A stretch of DNA of 64,000 nucleotides from Faecalispora anaeroviscerum (GTDB taxonomy: Bacteria; Bacillota; Clostridia; Oscillospirales; Acutalibacteraceae). Positions 34,017-42,734 of this stretch are shown one piece after another. Position 1 is the stretch's first letter; each line of letters starts with the position of its first letter. Both the position numbers and the translations under genes were made by a program. The stretch is from contig NZ_CANOOQ010000001.1 of NCBI RefSeq assembly GCF_947568225.1, positions 930,001 through 994,000 of the forward strand, given 5' to 3'. The notes beneath the pieces were generated by a model that was not told the origin of the DNA, ran no database searches, and saw only the letters and a program-made list of their open reading frames with translations.

Positions 34017-34170
34017 GTCATCTACTCCTTTATGCAATGATACTGCCTTCAAAGAAAACCGTGAATCATAGTGGTGATCTTCCCCATCTACGGAGAGAGA
34101 AGATACCTGTGCTTCACTTTTTCATCGCAGATTCATATCAGCTGAATGTTCCCAGAGCCGCCTATGTAAG

Positions 34171-34211
34171 AAAAGGGCCGCCGGATTGTTTTTTTCTCCG
34201 GGAGCCCTTTT
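34171..34211 (-). terminator. Hairpin between the two sugar kinases
   Basis: Minus strand AAAAGGGCTCCCGG and CCGGCGGCCCTTTT pair around an A-rich loop. It has terminator form and may reduce read-through into paralogue 1. Confidence 0.6.
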
Positions 34212-34248
34212 CGCACGCCGCACAGCGCGGCGCTGATTCACCCGAACG

Positions 34249-35268
34249 TTATCTCTGAACGCGGCCGGAGCCGTCGCCCTTGGCGAGCTTATTGACCTCA
34301 TCCACAGAAACCTGGTTGAAGTCGCCCTCAATCGAGTGCTTGAGGCAGCTGGCCGCCACCGCGAACTCAATCGCATCCTGCGGAGCATAGCTATTGAGCA
34401 GGGAGTAAATCAGCCCGCCGCCAAAGCTGTCGCCGCCACCGACGCGGTCTACGATACGAATGAGATAATCCTTGCTGAAATAATACTCCTTGCCGTCGTA
34501 CAGCATAGCTGCCCAGTTGTTGTCACTGGCGGAGATGGAACCGCGCAGGGTAATAGCAACTTTATCGAAATGGAAGGTATCAGCCAGCTTCTTCGCGACC
34601 TCTTTGTAGCCCTCATGGCTGATCTTGCCGCCGGTAATATCCGTATTCGCCGCCTTGATGCCGAATACGTCGCTGGCGTCCTCTTCGTTGGAAATACAGA
34701 CGTTGACATACTCCATCAGTCCGCCCATCACCTGGCCGGCCTTTTCGCGGGACCACAGATTCTTGCGGTAGTTCAGGTCGCAGCTGACGGTGACATTGTG
34801 GCGTTTCGCAGCCTTACAGGCCTCGAGGCAGATCGCCGCCGCACTGTCGCTGATAGCGGGAGTAATGCCGGTGAAGTGGAACCAGTCCACGCCCTCGAAA
34901 ATATCGTCCCAGTTAAAATCAGAGGACTGTGCAGTCGCAATCGCGGAACCGGCACGGTCGTAAATCACCTTGGACGGACGCTGGCTGGCTCCCTTCTCCA
35001 AAAAGTAAATGCCCACTCTGTCACCGCCGCGGGTAATCTTGGAAACGTCTACGCCGTATCTTCTCAGGGAATTGACGGCACTCTGGCCGATGTCATGCTT
35101 CGGAAGCTTTGTAACAAAGCTCGCGTCAATGCCGAAATTGGCAAGGGAAACGGCTACGTTAGCCTCTCCGCCGCCATAGGTAGCCCCAAAGCTTTCCGCC
35201 TGAACAAAGCGATAATAGCCTTCCGGTGCAAGGCGCAGCATGATTTCTCCAAAGGTAACTACTTTCAT
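34249..35268 (-). CDS. kdgK: 2-keto-3-deoxygluconate kinase (PfkB family, paralogue 2)
   Basis: Phosphorylates 2-keto-3-deoxygluconate to KDPG. The 339-residue protein starts MKVVTFGEIMLRLAPEGYYR, with GATYGGGEANVAVSLANFG for sugar binding and IVDRVGGGDSFGGGLIYS carrying the catalytic aspartate. GGAGG precedes the ATG at 35268. It follows the KDPG aldolase gene on the same strand, giving the kinase and aldolase steps that end hexuronate (pectin or glucuronate) breakdown. Gene name by family likeness and context. Confidence 0.88.
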   Translation of the reverse strand: MKVVTFGEIMLRLAPEGYYRFVQAESFGATYGGGEANVAVSLANFGIDASFVTKLPKHDIGQSAVNSLRRYGVDVSKITRGGDRVGIYFLEKGASQRPSKVIYDRAGSAIATAQSSDFNWDDIFEGVDWFHFTGITPAISDSAAAICLEACKAAKRHNVTVSCDLNYRKNLWSREKAGQVMGGLMEYVNVCISNEEDASDVFGIKAANTDITGGKISHEGYKEVAKKLADTFHFDKVAITLRGSISASDNNWAAMLYDGKEYYFSKDYLIRIVDRVGGGDSFGGGLIYSLLNSYAPQDAIEFAVAASCLKHSIEGDFNQVSVDEVNKLAKGDGSGRVQR

Positions 35269-35361
35269 CTGAAAAGCCTCCATACAATATAATACTTTCA
35301 CTTATAAAAAGCTTTGAATTCTTTCCCCCCACCGAAAGCAGGCAGAAAAGTTCGGGTTCAA

Positions 35362-36327
35362 TTACTTTTTCTGGGCAAGATGAACTCGGAAGCCGCAGAA
35401 ATCGCGTTTGAGATAAATGATGGTCATGTTACCCTTATCATCGTACTTTGCGGAATCCGGGTCAAATTCAATGCCGCGGCTCTCAAAGTAGCTGATTGCT
35501 CTGGGCAGGGAATTGGTGTTGATGGAGAAATGACCGTGGTCACCAAAGCCCATATATTTCATAATTTCTACTGCGGTGCCGGCAAAGAAGGAGCTGCTGC
35601 CCTCTTTTTTGGCAAAACCGAAAATATTGCTGAACGCGTCGGTCAGCTCACCGGCTTCCGCTGCGTCCTTAGTATTGATGCCAATATGGCCAAGCTCAAA
35701 GCCCAGCATTGTTTGAACTGCCTCGCGGGTCATGTCGCGAATCTGGTCAAACTCCCCTGCGCTGATCAGCTCGGGCTTTACCATCCAACTGCCGCCGCAG
35801 GCCAGAATCTTATTGTAGGCCAGATACTCGTTCAGGTTCTTCGCATTGATGCCGCCGGTGGGCATGAATTTCATCTTCACATAGGGAGCCGCCAGCGCCT
35901 TAATCATCGCAAGGCCGCCCGCCTGCTCAGCCGGGAAGAACTTGACCACGTCGAGGCCAAGCTCAATGGCCTGCTCAATGTCGCTCGCGTTCGAAACGCC
36001 GGGAGTAATCGGAATGCCCTTATCCACACAATACTTGACCACTTTGGGATTCAGGCCCGGGCTGACGATAAAGGTTGCGCCCGCCGCAACCGCCTTATCT
36101 ACCTGCTCGGTCGTCAAAACGGTACCCGCACCGACCAGCATTTCAGGGTATGCCTTTGCAATGGCACGGATGGCCTCCTCCGCCGCATCGGTACGGAAGG
36201 TAACCTCCGCACAGGGCAAGCCGCCTTCACAGAGCGCTTTTGCCAGCGGTACAGCATCCTTCGCGTCGTCGATTTTAACGACGGGAACAATTCCGATCGC
36301 GCCAATCTTTTTTAAAACCTCATTCAT
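35362..36327 (-). CDS. eda: KDPG/KHG aldolase fused to a C-terminal VOC-like domain
   Basis: Residues 1 to about 210 form a KDPG aldolase: the GAGTVLTTEQVDKAV phosphate motif, FIVSPGLNPKVVKYC, and the Schiff-base lysine in LGLDVVKFFPAEQAGG, then FMPTGGINAKNL. It splits KDPG into pyruvate and glyceraldehyde 3-phosphate. Residues 215-321 are an added domain, HIGINTKDAAEAGELTDAFS through VEIMKYMGFGDHGHFSINTN and RAISYFESRGIEF, resembling a vicinal-oxygen-chelate (glyoxalase-fold) half. Usual single-domain enzymes end near residue 210. ATG at 36327 follows GAGGTG at six bases. Confidence 0.9.
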   Translation of the reverse strand: MNEVLKKIGAIGIVPVVKIDDAKDAVPLAKALCEGGLPCAEVTFRTDAAEEAIRAIAKAYPEMLVGAGTVLTTEQVDKAVAAGATFIVSPGLNPKVVKYCVDKGIPITPGVSNASDIEQAIELGLDVVKFFPAEQAGGLAMIKALAAPYVKMKFMPTGGINAKNLNEYLAYNKILACGGSWMVKPELISAGEFDQIRDMTREAVQTMLGFELGHIGINTKDAAEAGELTDAFSNIFGFAKKEGSSSFFAGTAVEIMKYMGFGDHGHFSINTNSLPRAISYFESRGIEFDPDSAKYDDKGNMTIIYLKRDFCGFRVHLAQKK

Positions 36328-36360
36328 ATTCAGCACCTCTTCACAAAAAGTTTCGTAATG

Positions 36361-36375
36361 TGGAACTAAGTTTCA
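36361..36375. promoter_or_regulatory. Putative IclR/KdgR operator
   Basis: TGGAACTAAGTTTCA is an imperfect palindrome about +10 to +24 after the aldolase promoter. Its position would let a repressor block transcription; assigning it to the divergent IclR protein is inference. Confidence 0.45.
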
Positions 36376-36390
36376 TTTCTTTGTACCTTT

Positions 36391-36418
36391 ATTATACTGT
36401 TTCCACCGGCGAAGTCAA
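36391..36418 (-). promoter_or_regulatory. Sigma-A promoter of the aldolase-kinase unit
   Basis: TTGACT (36413-36418) and TATAAT (36391-36396) on the minus strand with a 16-base spacer. Confidence 0.78.
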
Positions 36419-36439
36419 TAGAATCTGACAGCTTTCCAA

Positions 36440-36468
36440 TTGTTTTTCCCGAAACACTGTGATACTAT
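36440..36468 (+). promoter_or_regulatory. Putative promoter of the IclR regulator
   Basis: TTGTTT (36440-36445) and TACTAT (36463-36468), 17-base spacer. It is back to back with the aldolase promoter; the leader to the ATG would be about 147 bases. Confidence 0.55.
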
Positions 36469-36621
36469 AAAAACACTCACTTAAAAATAATACCATTGTT
36501 TCCCGCCGGGGGCGGAAAACAACTGCCATTTTCAAAAGCCAAGCTTGCTTATAGTAGGATAAGTAGTAATATCCAACTTGAAATCATCCATTTCGTCCAT
36601 TGGAAAGGAAGAAATCGCTGT

Positions 36622-37392
36622 ATGCCCCAAACTAACCCTGTTCAGTCGGCAGAACGTATTTTTGAAATACTGGAAGCCCTGGTGCAGAGCGGCCCGGTTA
36701 CTCTAACCGAGCTGAGCATCCGCCTTTCTCTGCATAAAAGCACGGTTCACCGCTTGCTCAAATCCCTCATTCTCATGGGCTATGCGCGGCAGGAGGAGGA
36801 ATCGGGGAAATATTTGGCTACCTATAAGGTTTTGGGGCTGGCGGGAATGCTGCTCTCAAAGCTCGATATTCTTGCGGTGGCCCGCCCGTATCTGGAACGG
36901 CTGATGATGCAGACGCACGAAACCGTTCATTTTGTCCAGCGCGAAAATACCCATATTGTTTATGTGGACAAGGTGGAATCCGATGCCAACAGCATCCGCA
37001 TGGTGTCGAGAATCGGCCTGCGCCAGCCCATGTATTCCACAGGGGTGGGCAAGGCGATTCTGGCCCAGATGAAAGATAGCGAGATCTGCGAAATCTGGAA
37101 GCAAAGTAAGATTCACCCCTTTACCCCGCACACCATCGTTACACTTGAGCAGCTAATGCAGGAGATTGAACTCATTCGGCGGCAAGGCTACGCGCTCGAC
37201 AACGAAGAAAACGAACTGGGGGTGCGCTGTATCGCGGCCTGTGTAACGGATTTTCACGGCCGGGCCTCTAATGCATTCAGTATTTCCGCTCCGGTTTCCC
37301 GCATGTCTGACGAACGCGTGCTGGAGCTTTCGGAATATGTACTCCAGACCAAGCGCGATCTTTCTCAGGAACTGGGCTTTTCCGGAAAATAA
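36622..37392 (+). CDS. IclR family transcriptional regulator (KdgR-like)
   Basis: A 256-residue regulator. The N-terminal winged helix contains VTLTELSIRLSLHKSTVHRL (about residues 27-46); the C-terminal effector domain has GLRQPMYSTGVGKAILAQM and GVRCIAACVTDFHGRASNAF, the IclR ligand-pocket signatures. It is divergent from the KDPG aldolase-KDG kinase unit, which it probably controls in response to KDG or a related acid, as KdgR does. ATG at 36622; the long upstream frame lacks a ribosome site. Confidence 0.88.
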   Translation: MPQTNPVQSAERIFEILEALVQSGPVTLTELSIRLSLHKSTVHRLLKSLILMGYARQEEESGKYLATYKVLGLAGMLLSKLDILAVARPYLERLMMQTHETVHFVQRENTHIVYVDKVESDANSIRMVSRIGLRQPMYSTGVGKAILAQMKDSEICEIWKQSKIHPFTPHTIVTLEQLMQEIELIRRQGYALDNEENELGVRCIAACVTDFHGRASNAFSISAPVSRMSDERVLELSEYVLQTKRDLSQELGFSGK

Positions 37393-37402
37393 TTTCCGGC
37401 CT

Positions 37403-37426
37403 GAGAGCGGGTGTTTTGCCGCTCTC
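37403..37426 (+). terminator. Weak terminator after the IclR gene
   Basis: GAGAGCGG and CCGCTCTC pair over an eight-base loop, followed after seven bases by ATTTTTG. Confidence 0.45.
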
Positions 37427-37500
37427 TGCATGGATTTTTGAGAGAAATACGGGAAAGACTCTTTCTCATCGTTGAATAAGCTGCTTTGCAGGAAAATGAC

Positions 37501-37534
37501 GGTTTCATTCCCCGCCTTTAGCTGGGGATGAAAC
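37501..37534 (+). terminator. Terminator-like hairpin upstream of aspS
   Basis: GGTTTCATTCCCC and GGGGATGAAACC form a long stem, followed by AACCTCTTTTT. Similar in plan to the hairpin after polC. The 318-base stretch 37393-37710 otherwise holds only the aspS promoter. Confidence 0.6.
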
Positions 37535-37630
37535 CAACCTCTTTTTCATACGCTACTTTAATAAAACACCAAATACCAGAGAAATTTGCGGGAAATGGAA
37601 GGTTTTTATGCAAAATCTGTACAGCTTTTG

Positions 37631-37659
37631 TTGAAACCCCCCGCGTTTGATGGTATAAT
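37631..37659 (+). promoter_or_regulatory. Sigma-A promoter of aspS
   Basis: TTGAAA (37631-37636) and TATAAT (37654-37659), 17-base spacer, about 52 bases before the start codon. Confidence 0.8.
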
Positions 37660-37710
37660 TATTTGTAATTGTTTTCAGAAATCTGAGCAGACGAAAGGAT
37701 TAATTGAACT

Positions 37711-39459
37711 ATGATTTGCGCTAACAAATATCACACCCGCCTGTGCGGCCGGGTGAGTGAAACCGATATTGACCAGACGATCCGCGTGGCGGGCTGGGTG
37801 GAGAATATCCGCGACCATGGCGGTGTGCAGTTTCTGGATTTGCGGGATCATTACGGCGTGGTGCAGGTCGTTGTACACGACGAAGCCATGCTGAAAAACG
37901 TGGTACGTGAATGCACGATCAGCGTGGAGGGCAAAGTGACCCTGCGCGATGAGGACACCGTTAACCGCAAGCTGGCAACCGGTACAGTGGAAGTGAAAGC
38001 AGACACTCTGACCGTGCTCGGCAAGGTGACAAGGCCTCTCCCCTTTGAGGTTCCCAATTCTACGGAAACCAAAGAGGATGTTCGCCTGAAATACCGTTTT
38101 TTGGATTTGCGGAATCCGGAGGTTCACAACAATATCGTGCTTCGCTCGCAGGTGATTTCCTTTCTGCGTCAGAAAATGACCGAAATGGGCTTTCTGGAGA
38201 TTCAAACTCCTATTCTGTCCACCTCTTCTCCCGAGGGCGCACGCGATTATCTGATCCCCAGCCGCAAGCATCACGGCAAATTTTACGCGCTGCCGCAGGC
38301 TCCGCAGATTTTCAAACAGCTGTTGATGGTTTCTGGATTTGACCGGTATTTTCAGATTGCCCCCTGCTTCCGCGACGAAGACGCGAGAGCCGACCGTTCC
38401 CCCGGCGAGTTCTACCAGCTGGACTTTGAGCTTGCTTTTGCCACACAGGAGGACGTTTTTTCTATTGCGGAAGAGGTGCTTTCCGAAGTGTTCGCAAAAT
38501 TCTCTAATAAAGAGGTATCAAAGGCTCCGTTTGTGCGCATTCCCTATCAGGAATCCATGCTGAAATACGGCACGGATAAGCCTGATTTGAGAAACCCGCT
38601 GCAAATTATCGATATTTCCGACATTTTCGATAACACAACCTTTGCGCCTTTCAAGAATAAGACCATCCGCGCGATTCGTGTGCCGGGCTGCACTGCTCAG
38701 CCGAAGAGCTTCTTTGAAAACATGCTGAAATTCGCTACTGAAATCGGCATGAAGGGTCTCGGCTATATCAGTGTGACGAGTGAAGGTGAATACAAGGGCC
38801 CGATCAATAAATTCCTGCCGGACGACAAGCGTGAGGAGTTGATCTCCCGCGCGGGCCTGATCCCCGGGGATGTGATCTTCTTCATTGCGGATGAGCGCGA
38901 CGCTGCCGCGAAGCTGGCCGGACAAATCCGCACCGAGCTTGGCAGACGTTTGAACCTGATCGATGAATCCCGCTTTGAGATGTGCTTTATCGTCGACTTC
39001 CCCATGTATGAAATTGATGAGGAAACCGGGAAATATATCTTTACGCACAATCCCTTCTCCATGCCCCAGGGCGGCCTTGAAGCACTCCAGACCAAGAATC
39101 CCGAAGAGGTTCTCGCCTACCAGTACGACATCGTGTGCAACGGCGTAGAGCTTTCGTCCGGCGCGGTGCGTAACCACGACCCCGAGATTATGGTGAAGGC
39201 CTTTGAAATTGCCGGGTATTCCGAAGAGGATATCCACGAGAAATTCGGCTCGCTGTACAACGCGTTCCAATACGGCGCACCGCCGCATGCCGGCATGGCT
39301 CCCGGAATCGACCGCATGGTGATGCTGCTGACCGAGCAGCAGAACATCCGCGAGGTAATTGCGTTCCCCATGAACAGCAACGCGCAGGATCTGCTTCTCG
39401 GCGCACCGACTGAGGTAACTGAGCAGCAGCTTCGAGAGGTTCATATTAAAATCAGATAA
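37711..39459 (+). CDS. aspS: Aspartyl-tRNA synthetase
   Basis: Class II synthetase, 582 residues, of the bacterial form with the GAD insertion domain. An N-terminal OB anticodon-binding domain is followed by motif 2 (FRDEDARADRSPGEFYQLDFE split around residue 217) and motif 3 (GAPPHAGMAPGIDRMVMLL). In the OB domain the segment GWVENIRDHGGVQFLD has histidine at residue 36, where nondiscriminating bacterial enzymes carry His and E. coli has Leu. With gatCAB directly downstream this suggests an enzyme that also charges tRNA-Asn with aspartate; this is inference. Confidence 0.95.
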   Translation: MICANKYHTRLCGRVSETDIDQTIRVAGWVENIRDHGGVQFLDLRDHYGVVQVVVHDEAMLKNVVRECTISVEGKVTLRDEDTVNRKLATGTVEVKADTLTVLGKVTRPLPFEVPNSTETKEDVRLKYRFLDLRNPEVHNNIVLRSQVISFLRQKMTEMGFLEIQTPILSTSSPEGARDYLIPSRKHHGKFYALPQAPQIFKQLLMVSGFDRYFQIAPCFRDEDARADRSPGEFYQLDFELAFATQEDVFSIAEEVLSEVFAKFSNKEVSKAPFVRIPYQESMLKYGTDKPDLRNPLQIIDISDIFDNTTFAPFKNKTIRAIRVPGCTAQPKSFFENMLKFATEIGMKGLGYISVTSEGEYKGPINKFLPDDKREELISRAGLIPGDVIFFIADERDAAAKLAGQIRTELGRRLNLIDESRFEMCFIVDFPMYEIDEETGKYIFTHNPFSMPQGGLEALQTKNPEEVLAYQYDIVCNGVELSSGAVRNHDPEIMVKAFEIAGYSEEDIHEKFGSLYNAFQYGAPPHAGMAPGIDRMVMLLTEQQNIREVIAFPMNSNAQDLLLGAPTEVTEQQLREVHIKIR

Positions 39460-39530
39460 CGATAAACATTGCCATGCTCCCCGCCGCAGATGTGAGAGCA
39501 TGACAGAAAGTGACAAGGAGGCGTTTCCAC

Positions 39531-39809
39531 ATGGTCACACATGAGGATGTATTAAAAATTGCGCGGCTTTCAAAGCTCCAAATCCGCGAGGATGAGCTGG
39601 AGGCCTTTACGAAGGATATGGACGAAATTATCAATTTCGCCGATACCATTAATCAGGCCACGGTGGAATCCTCCGACTTTGATCAGATCAATCATCTGGA
39701 AAATGTGTTCCGTGAGGATGTCGTTGAGCCGTCTCTTCCTTCTGAGGAAATTCTGCGCAACGCGGAAAGTCAGGATGACGGCTACTTCCTGGTTAAAAAA
39801 AGAGGATAA
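39531..39809 (+). CDS. gatC: Asp/Glu-tRNA amidotransferase subunit C
   Basis: Small belt-like subunit that stabilises the GatA-GatB complex. The 92-residue protein has VLKIARLSKLQIREDELEAF at the N terminus and LENVFREDVVEPSLPSEEIL near the C terminus. ATG at 39531 with AAGGAGG upstream. It lies 71 bases after aspS and a few bases before gatA. Confidence 0.94.
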   Translation: MVTHEDVLKIARLSKLQIREDELEAFTKDMDEIINFADTINQATVESSDFDQINHLENVFREDVVEPSLPSEEILRNAESQDDGYFLVKKRG

Positions 39810-39823
39810 GGCGGGTGTACCCA

Positions 39824-41287
39824 ATGGAAGATTACGGAAAAATCAAAAAGCTCCACGATTCCCTGCAGAACAAGGAATTTTCCTGCGAGGAACTGACCAA
39901 AACCTATATTCAGGCAATTAATGCGGACAACCCCGCCCTGAACGCCTATGTCCATTTCACTCCTGAAACAGCACTGCAGACTGCACAGGAGGTTGACGCG
40001 AAGATCGCCCGCGGCGAAACACTGGACGTACTCGAGGGAATCCCAATGACCCTGAAGGACAATATCTCCACCACGGGAATCGAAACCACCTGCGGCTCCA
40101 AAATTCTGGAGGGCTACCGCCCGGTATTCGACGCAACCGTATGGAAGCTGCTCCGCAGTAGGGGAGCGGTTTTGCTCGGCAAAACCAATATGGACGAATT
40201 CGCCATGGGCTCCTCCAATGAAACCTCAATATACGGCGGCGCGTGGAATCCCCACAACACCGCTCATGTGGCGGGCGGCAGCTCCGGCGGCGTGGCAAGC
40301 GCCGTTGCCGGAAACCTGGCAGTATACGGCCTTGGCAGCGATACCGGCGGATCGATTCGCCAACCGGCCAGCTTCTGCGGCATCGTCGGATTAAAGCCCA
40401 CCTACGGCGCGGTTTCGCGTTACGGCGTGGTGGCCTATGCTTCGAGCTTTGATCAGGTTGGCCCCATCGCCACCAATGTGGAGGATGCGGCACTGGTCTA
40501 CGACGCTCTGGCTAAACAGGACCCGAAAGACTCCACCTCGCGCGGCGCGCGGGAAACCGCCTGCGACACCTTAAAAAAGGACATCAAGGGAATGCGGATC
40601 GGCTTTGCCAAGCAGTATTTTGATGGCGTTCGCGATGAAGTACGCGAGGCTGTTGAGCGCTCCATGCAGATTTACCGTGAGCTTGGCGCAGAGCTGGTGG
40701 AGGTTGACCTGCCCCAGCTTTCCTACGCCCTGCCGGTGTATTATATTTTGAGCTGTGCGGAGGCCTCTTCGAACCTTGGCCGCTTTGACGGCATTCGATA
40801 CGGCTACAAAGCTAAAAACTACAACGACGTGAATGAAATGGTTGCCAAAACTCGCAGCGAGGGCTTTGGCAAAGAGGTGAAACGCCGCATTCTGCTTGGC
40901 ACATATGTACTTAGTGCCGGTTACTACGACGCTTACTACAAAAAAGCGCAGAGCCTGCGCGGCGTGCTGGTACAGGCATTCCAGTCTGCGTTCGAGCGCT
41001 GCGATGTCATCGCGGCTCCCACCGTGCCGATGACTGCATTTGAGCGCGGCAAGGCTGCCGAAAGTGCTGTGGAAACATACCAAACCGACATCTGCACCGT
41101 GCCGATCAACATTGCGGGCATTCCAGCGCTCTCTCTCCCCTGCGGGTTTGACCAGAAGGGTCTGCCCATCGGGCTTCAGCTAATCGGGAATTCCTTCTGT
41201 GAGGCAACGCTACTGAACGCCGCTTATCAGTTTGAGCAGGCAACCAGAGACAACGTGTTCCGCGCGGCGAAAACGGGGGTGCAATAA
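39824..41287 (+). CDS. gatA: Asp/Glu-tRNA amidotransferase subunit A
   Basis: Glutaminase subunit that makes ammonia for amidation of Glu-tRNA-Gln or Asp-tRNA-Asn. The amidase-signature triad is visible: Lys in GIPMTLKDNIS (about residue 76), cis-Ser in GGSSGGVASAVAGN (about 152) and the nucleophile in GSDTGGSIRQPASFCG (about 176). ATG at 39824 is preferred to a GTG nine bases earlier since AAGGCGGGT fits it. It ends with TAATG, overlapping gatB by one base. Confidence 0.96.
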   Translation: MEDYGKIKKLHDSLQNKEFSCEELTKTYIQAINADNPALNAYVHFTPETALQTAQEVDAKIARGETLDVLEGIPMTLKDNISTTGIETTCGSKILEGYRPVFDATVWKLLRSRGAVLLGKTNMDEFAMGSSNETSIYGGAWNPHNTAHVAGGSSGGVASAVAGNLAVYGLGSDTGGSIRQPASFCGIVGLKPTYGAVSRYGVVAYASSFDQVGPIATNVEDAALVYDALAKQDPKDSTSRGARETACDTLKKDIKGMRIGFAKQYFDGVRDEVREAVERSMQIYRELGAELVEVDLPQLSYALPVYYILSCAEASSNLGRFDGIRYGYKAKNYNDVNEMVAKTRSEGFGKEVKRRILLGTYVLSAGYYDAYYKKAQSLRGVLVQAFQSAFERCDVIAAPTVPMTAFERGKAAESAVETYQTDICTVPINIAGIPALSLPCGFDQKGLPIGLQLIGNSFCEATLLNAAYQFEQATRDNVFRAAKTGVQ

Positions 41288-42705
41288 TGAAATACGAATT
41301 GGTATCGGGTTTGGAAACTCATGTAGAGCTTTCCACCAAAACGAAAATATTTTGCGGCTGCTCCACGGAATTTGGCGGCGAGCCGAACACTCATTGCTGC
41401 CCTGTGTGCCTTGGATTCCCGGGAACACTGCCAAAGCTGAATAAAAAGGTAGTGGAGTACGCCATTATGGCGGGCCTTGCCACAAACTGTGAGATTTCGA
41501 ATATCTCGAAAATGGACCGCAAAAATTACTGCTATCCTGATCTGCCGAAGGCCTACCAGATTTCTCAATTCGATTTGCCGCTTTGCAAAAACGGCCATAT
41601 CGATCTCTCGAACGGCCGTAGAATTCGCATCAACCGTATTCACATTGAAGAGGATGCGGGTAAGCTGATTCATCAGGGCGGCAGTACCTATGTGGATTAT
41701 AACCGCGGCGGTGTTCCGCTGATTGAGATCGTGACCGAGCCGGATTTTCGCAGCAGTGACGAAGTGCGCGAGTATGTGGAGCGCTTACAGCTGGCGATGA
41801 AATATATCGGCGTTTCCGACTGCAAAATGCAGGAGGGCTCCATGCGGTGCGATGTCAACATCTCCGTGCGCCCGGTGGGCAGCGAGGAATATGGCACCCG
41901 CACCGAAATCAAAAACATGAACTCAATCACCTTTATGACAAAGGCAATCGAGTACGAATACGTCCGCCAAATAGACGTTCTGGAGAATGGCGGAAAAATT
42001 ACGCAGGAAACTCTGCGCTACAATGAATCGGACGGCACAACCTCCAGCATGAGAAGTAAGGAGGATGCTGACGATTACCGCTACTTCCGCGAACCCGATC
42101 TTGTCACCATCCATATCACCGATGAAGAGGTGGAGACGATTCGCCGTACTCTGCCGGAGTCTCCTGAAGTAAAGCGCGAGCGCTACATCGAGCAGCTCGG
42201 GCTGCCGGAGGCCGACGCGCTGCAGCTGACCAAATCCCGTGCAATTGCGGACTTTTTTGAAGCAGCCAGTGAGGGTGTAGCCAGCCCTAAAACCGTTGCA
42301 AACTGCATCATCGGCCAGGTCTTTCGCCGTATGGAAAACGACGACGCCAAAGAAAAGTTCGAGGTTTCGATCCCCGCTTCTTATCTTAGAGACCTGATTC
42401 TTCTTTTGGACAGCGGCAAAATCCGCATGAATCTGCTGAAATCTACTCTTGACAAAATGCTCGACAGCGGCAAGCCCGCCACAGAATTCCTAAGTGAAAA
42501 CGATTTGAGCGGCGTGGATGCCGGCGACCTGAAGAAGTTCTGTGAGGATGCTGTAGCCGCGAACCCCACTGCAGTGGCTGACTACCGCGCTGGGAAAGAA
42601 AAGGCGCTGAAGGCTCTGCTCGGCTTTGTCATGAAAGCAAGCCGAGGGCGTGCGGATGCGCTGGAAGCGGAACGCATCCTGATTGAGCTGATTTCACAGG
42701 TTTGA
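41287..42705 (+). CDS. gatB: Asp/Glu-tRNA amidotransferase subunit B
   Basis: Kinase and transamidase subunit that activates the mischarged aminoacyl group and binds tRNA. The 472-residue protein begins YELVSGLETHVELSTKTKIF, has zinc cysteines in FCGCSTEFGGEPNTHCCPVC, and MDRKNYCYPDLPKAYQISQ; the C-terminal YqeY-like tail (ALLGFVMKASRGRADALEAE) follows. It completes gatCAB. Confidence 0.97.
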   Translation: MKYELVSGLETHVELSTKTKIFCGCSTEFGGEPNTHCCPVCLGFPGTLPKLNKKVVEYAIMAGLATNCEISNISKMDRKNYCYPDLPKAYQISQFDLPLCKNGHIDLSNGRRIRINRIHIEEDAGKLIHQGGSTYVDYNRGGVPLIEIVTEPDFRSSDEVREYVERLQLAMKYIGVSDCKMQEGSMRCDVNISVRPVGSEEYGTRTEIKNMNSITFMTKAIEYEYVRQIDVLENGGKITQETLRYNESDGTTSSMRSKEDADDYRYFREPDLVTIHITDEEVETIRRTLPESPEVKRERYIEQLGLPEADALQLTKSRAIADFFEAASEGVASPKTVANCIIGQVFRRMENDDAKEKFEVSIPASYLRDLILLLDSGKIRMNLLKSTLDKMLDSGKPATEFLSENDLSGVDAGDLKKFCEDAVAANPTAVADYRAGKEKALKALLGFVMKASRGRADALEAERILIELISQV

Positions 42706-42734
42706 GTATCATTCCGCTGATTGGAGGATGTTTT

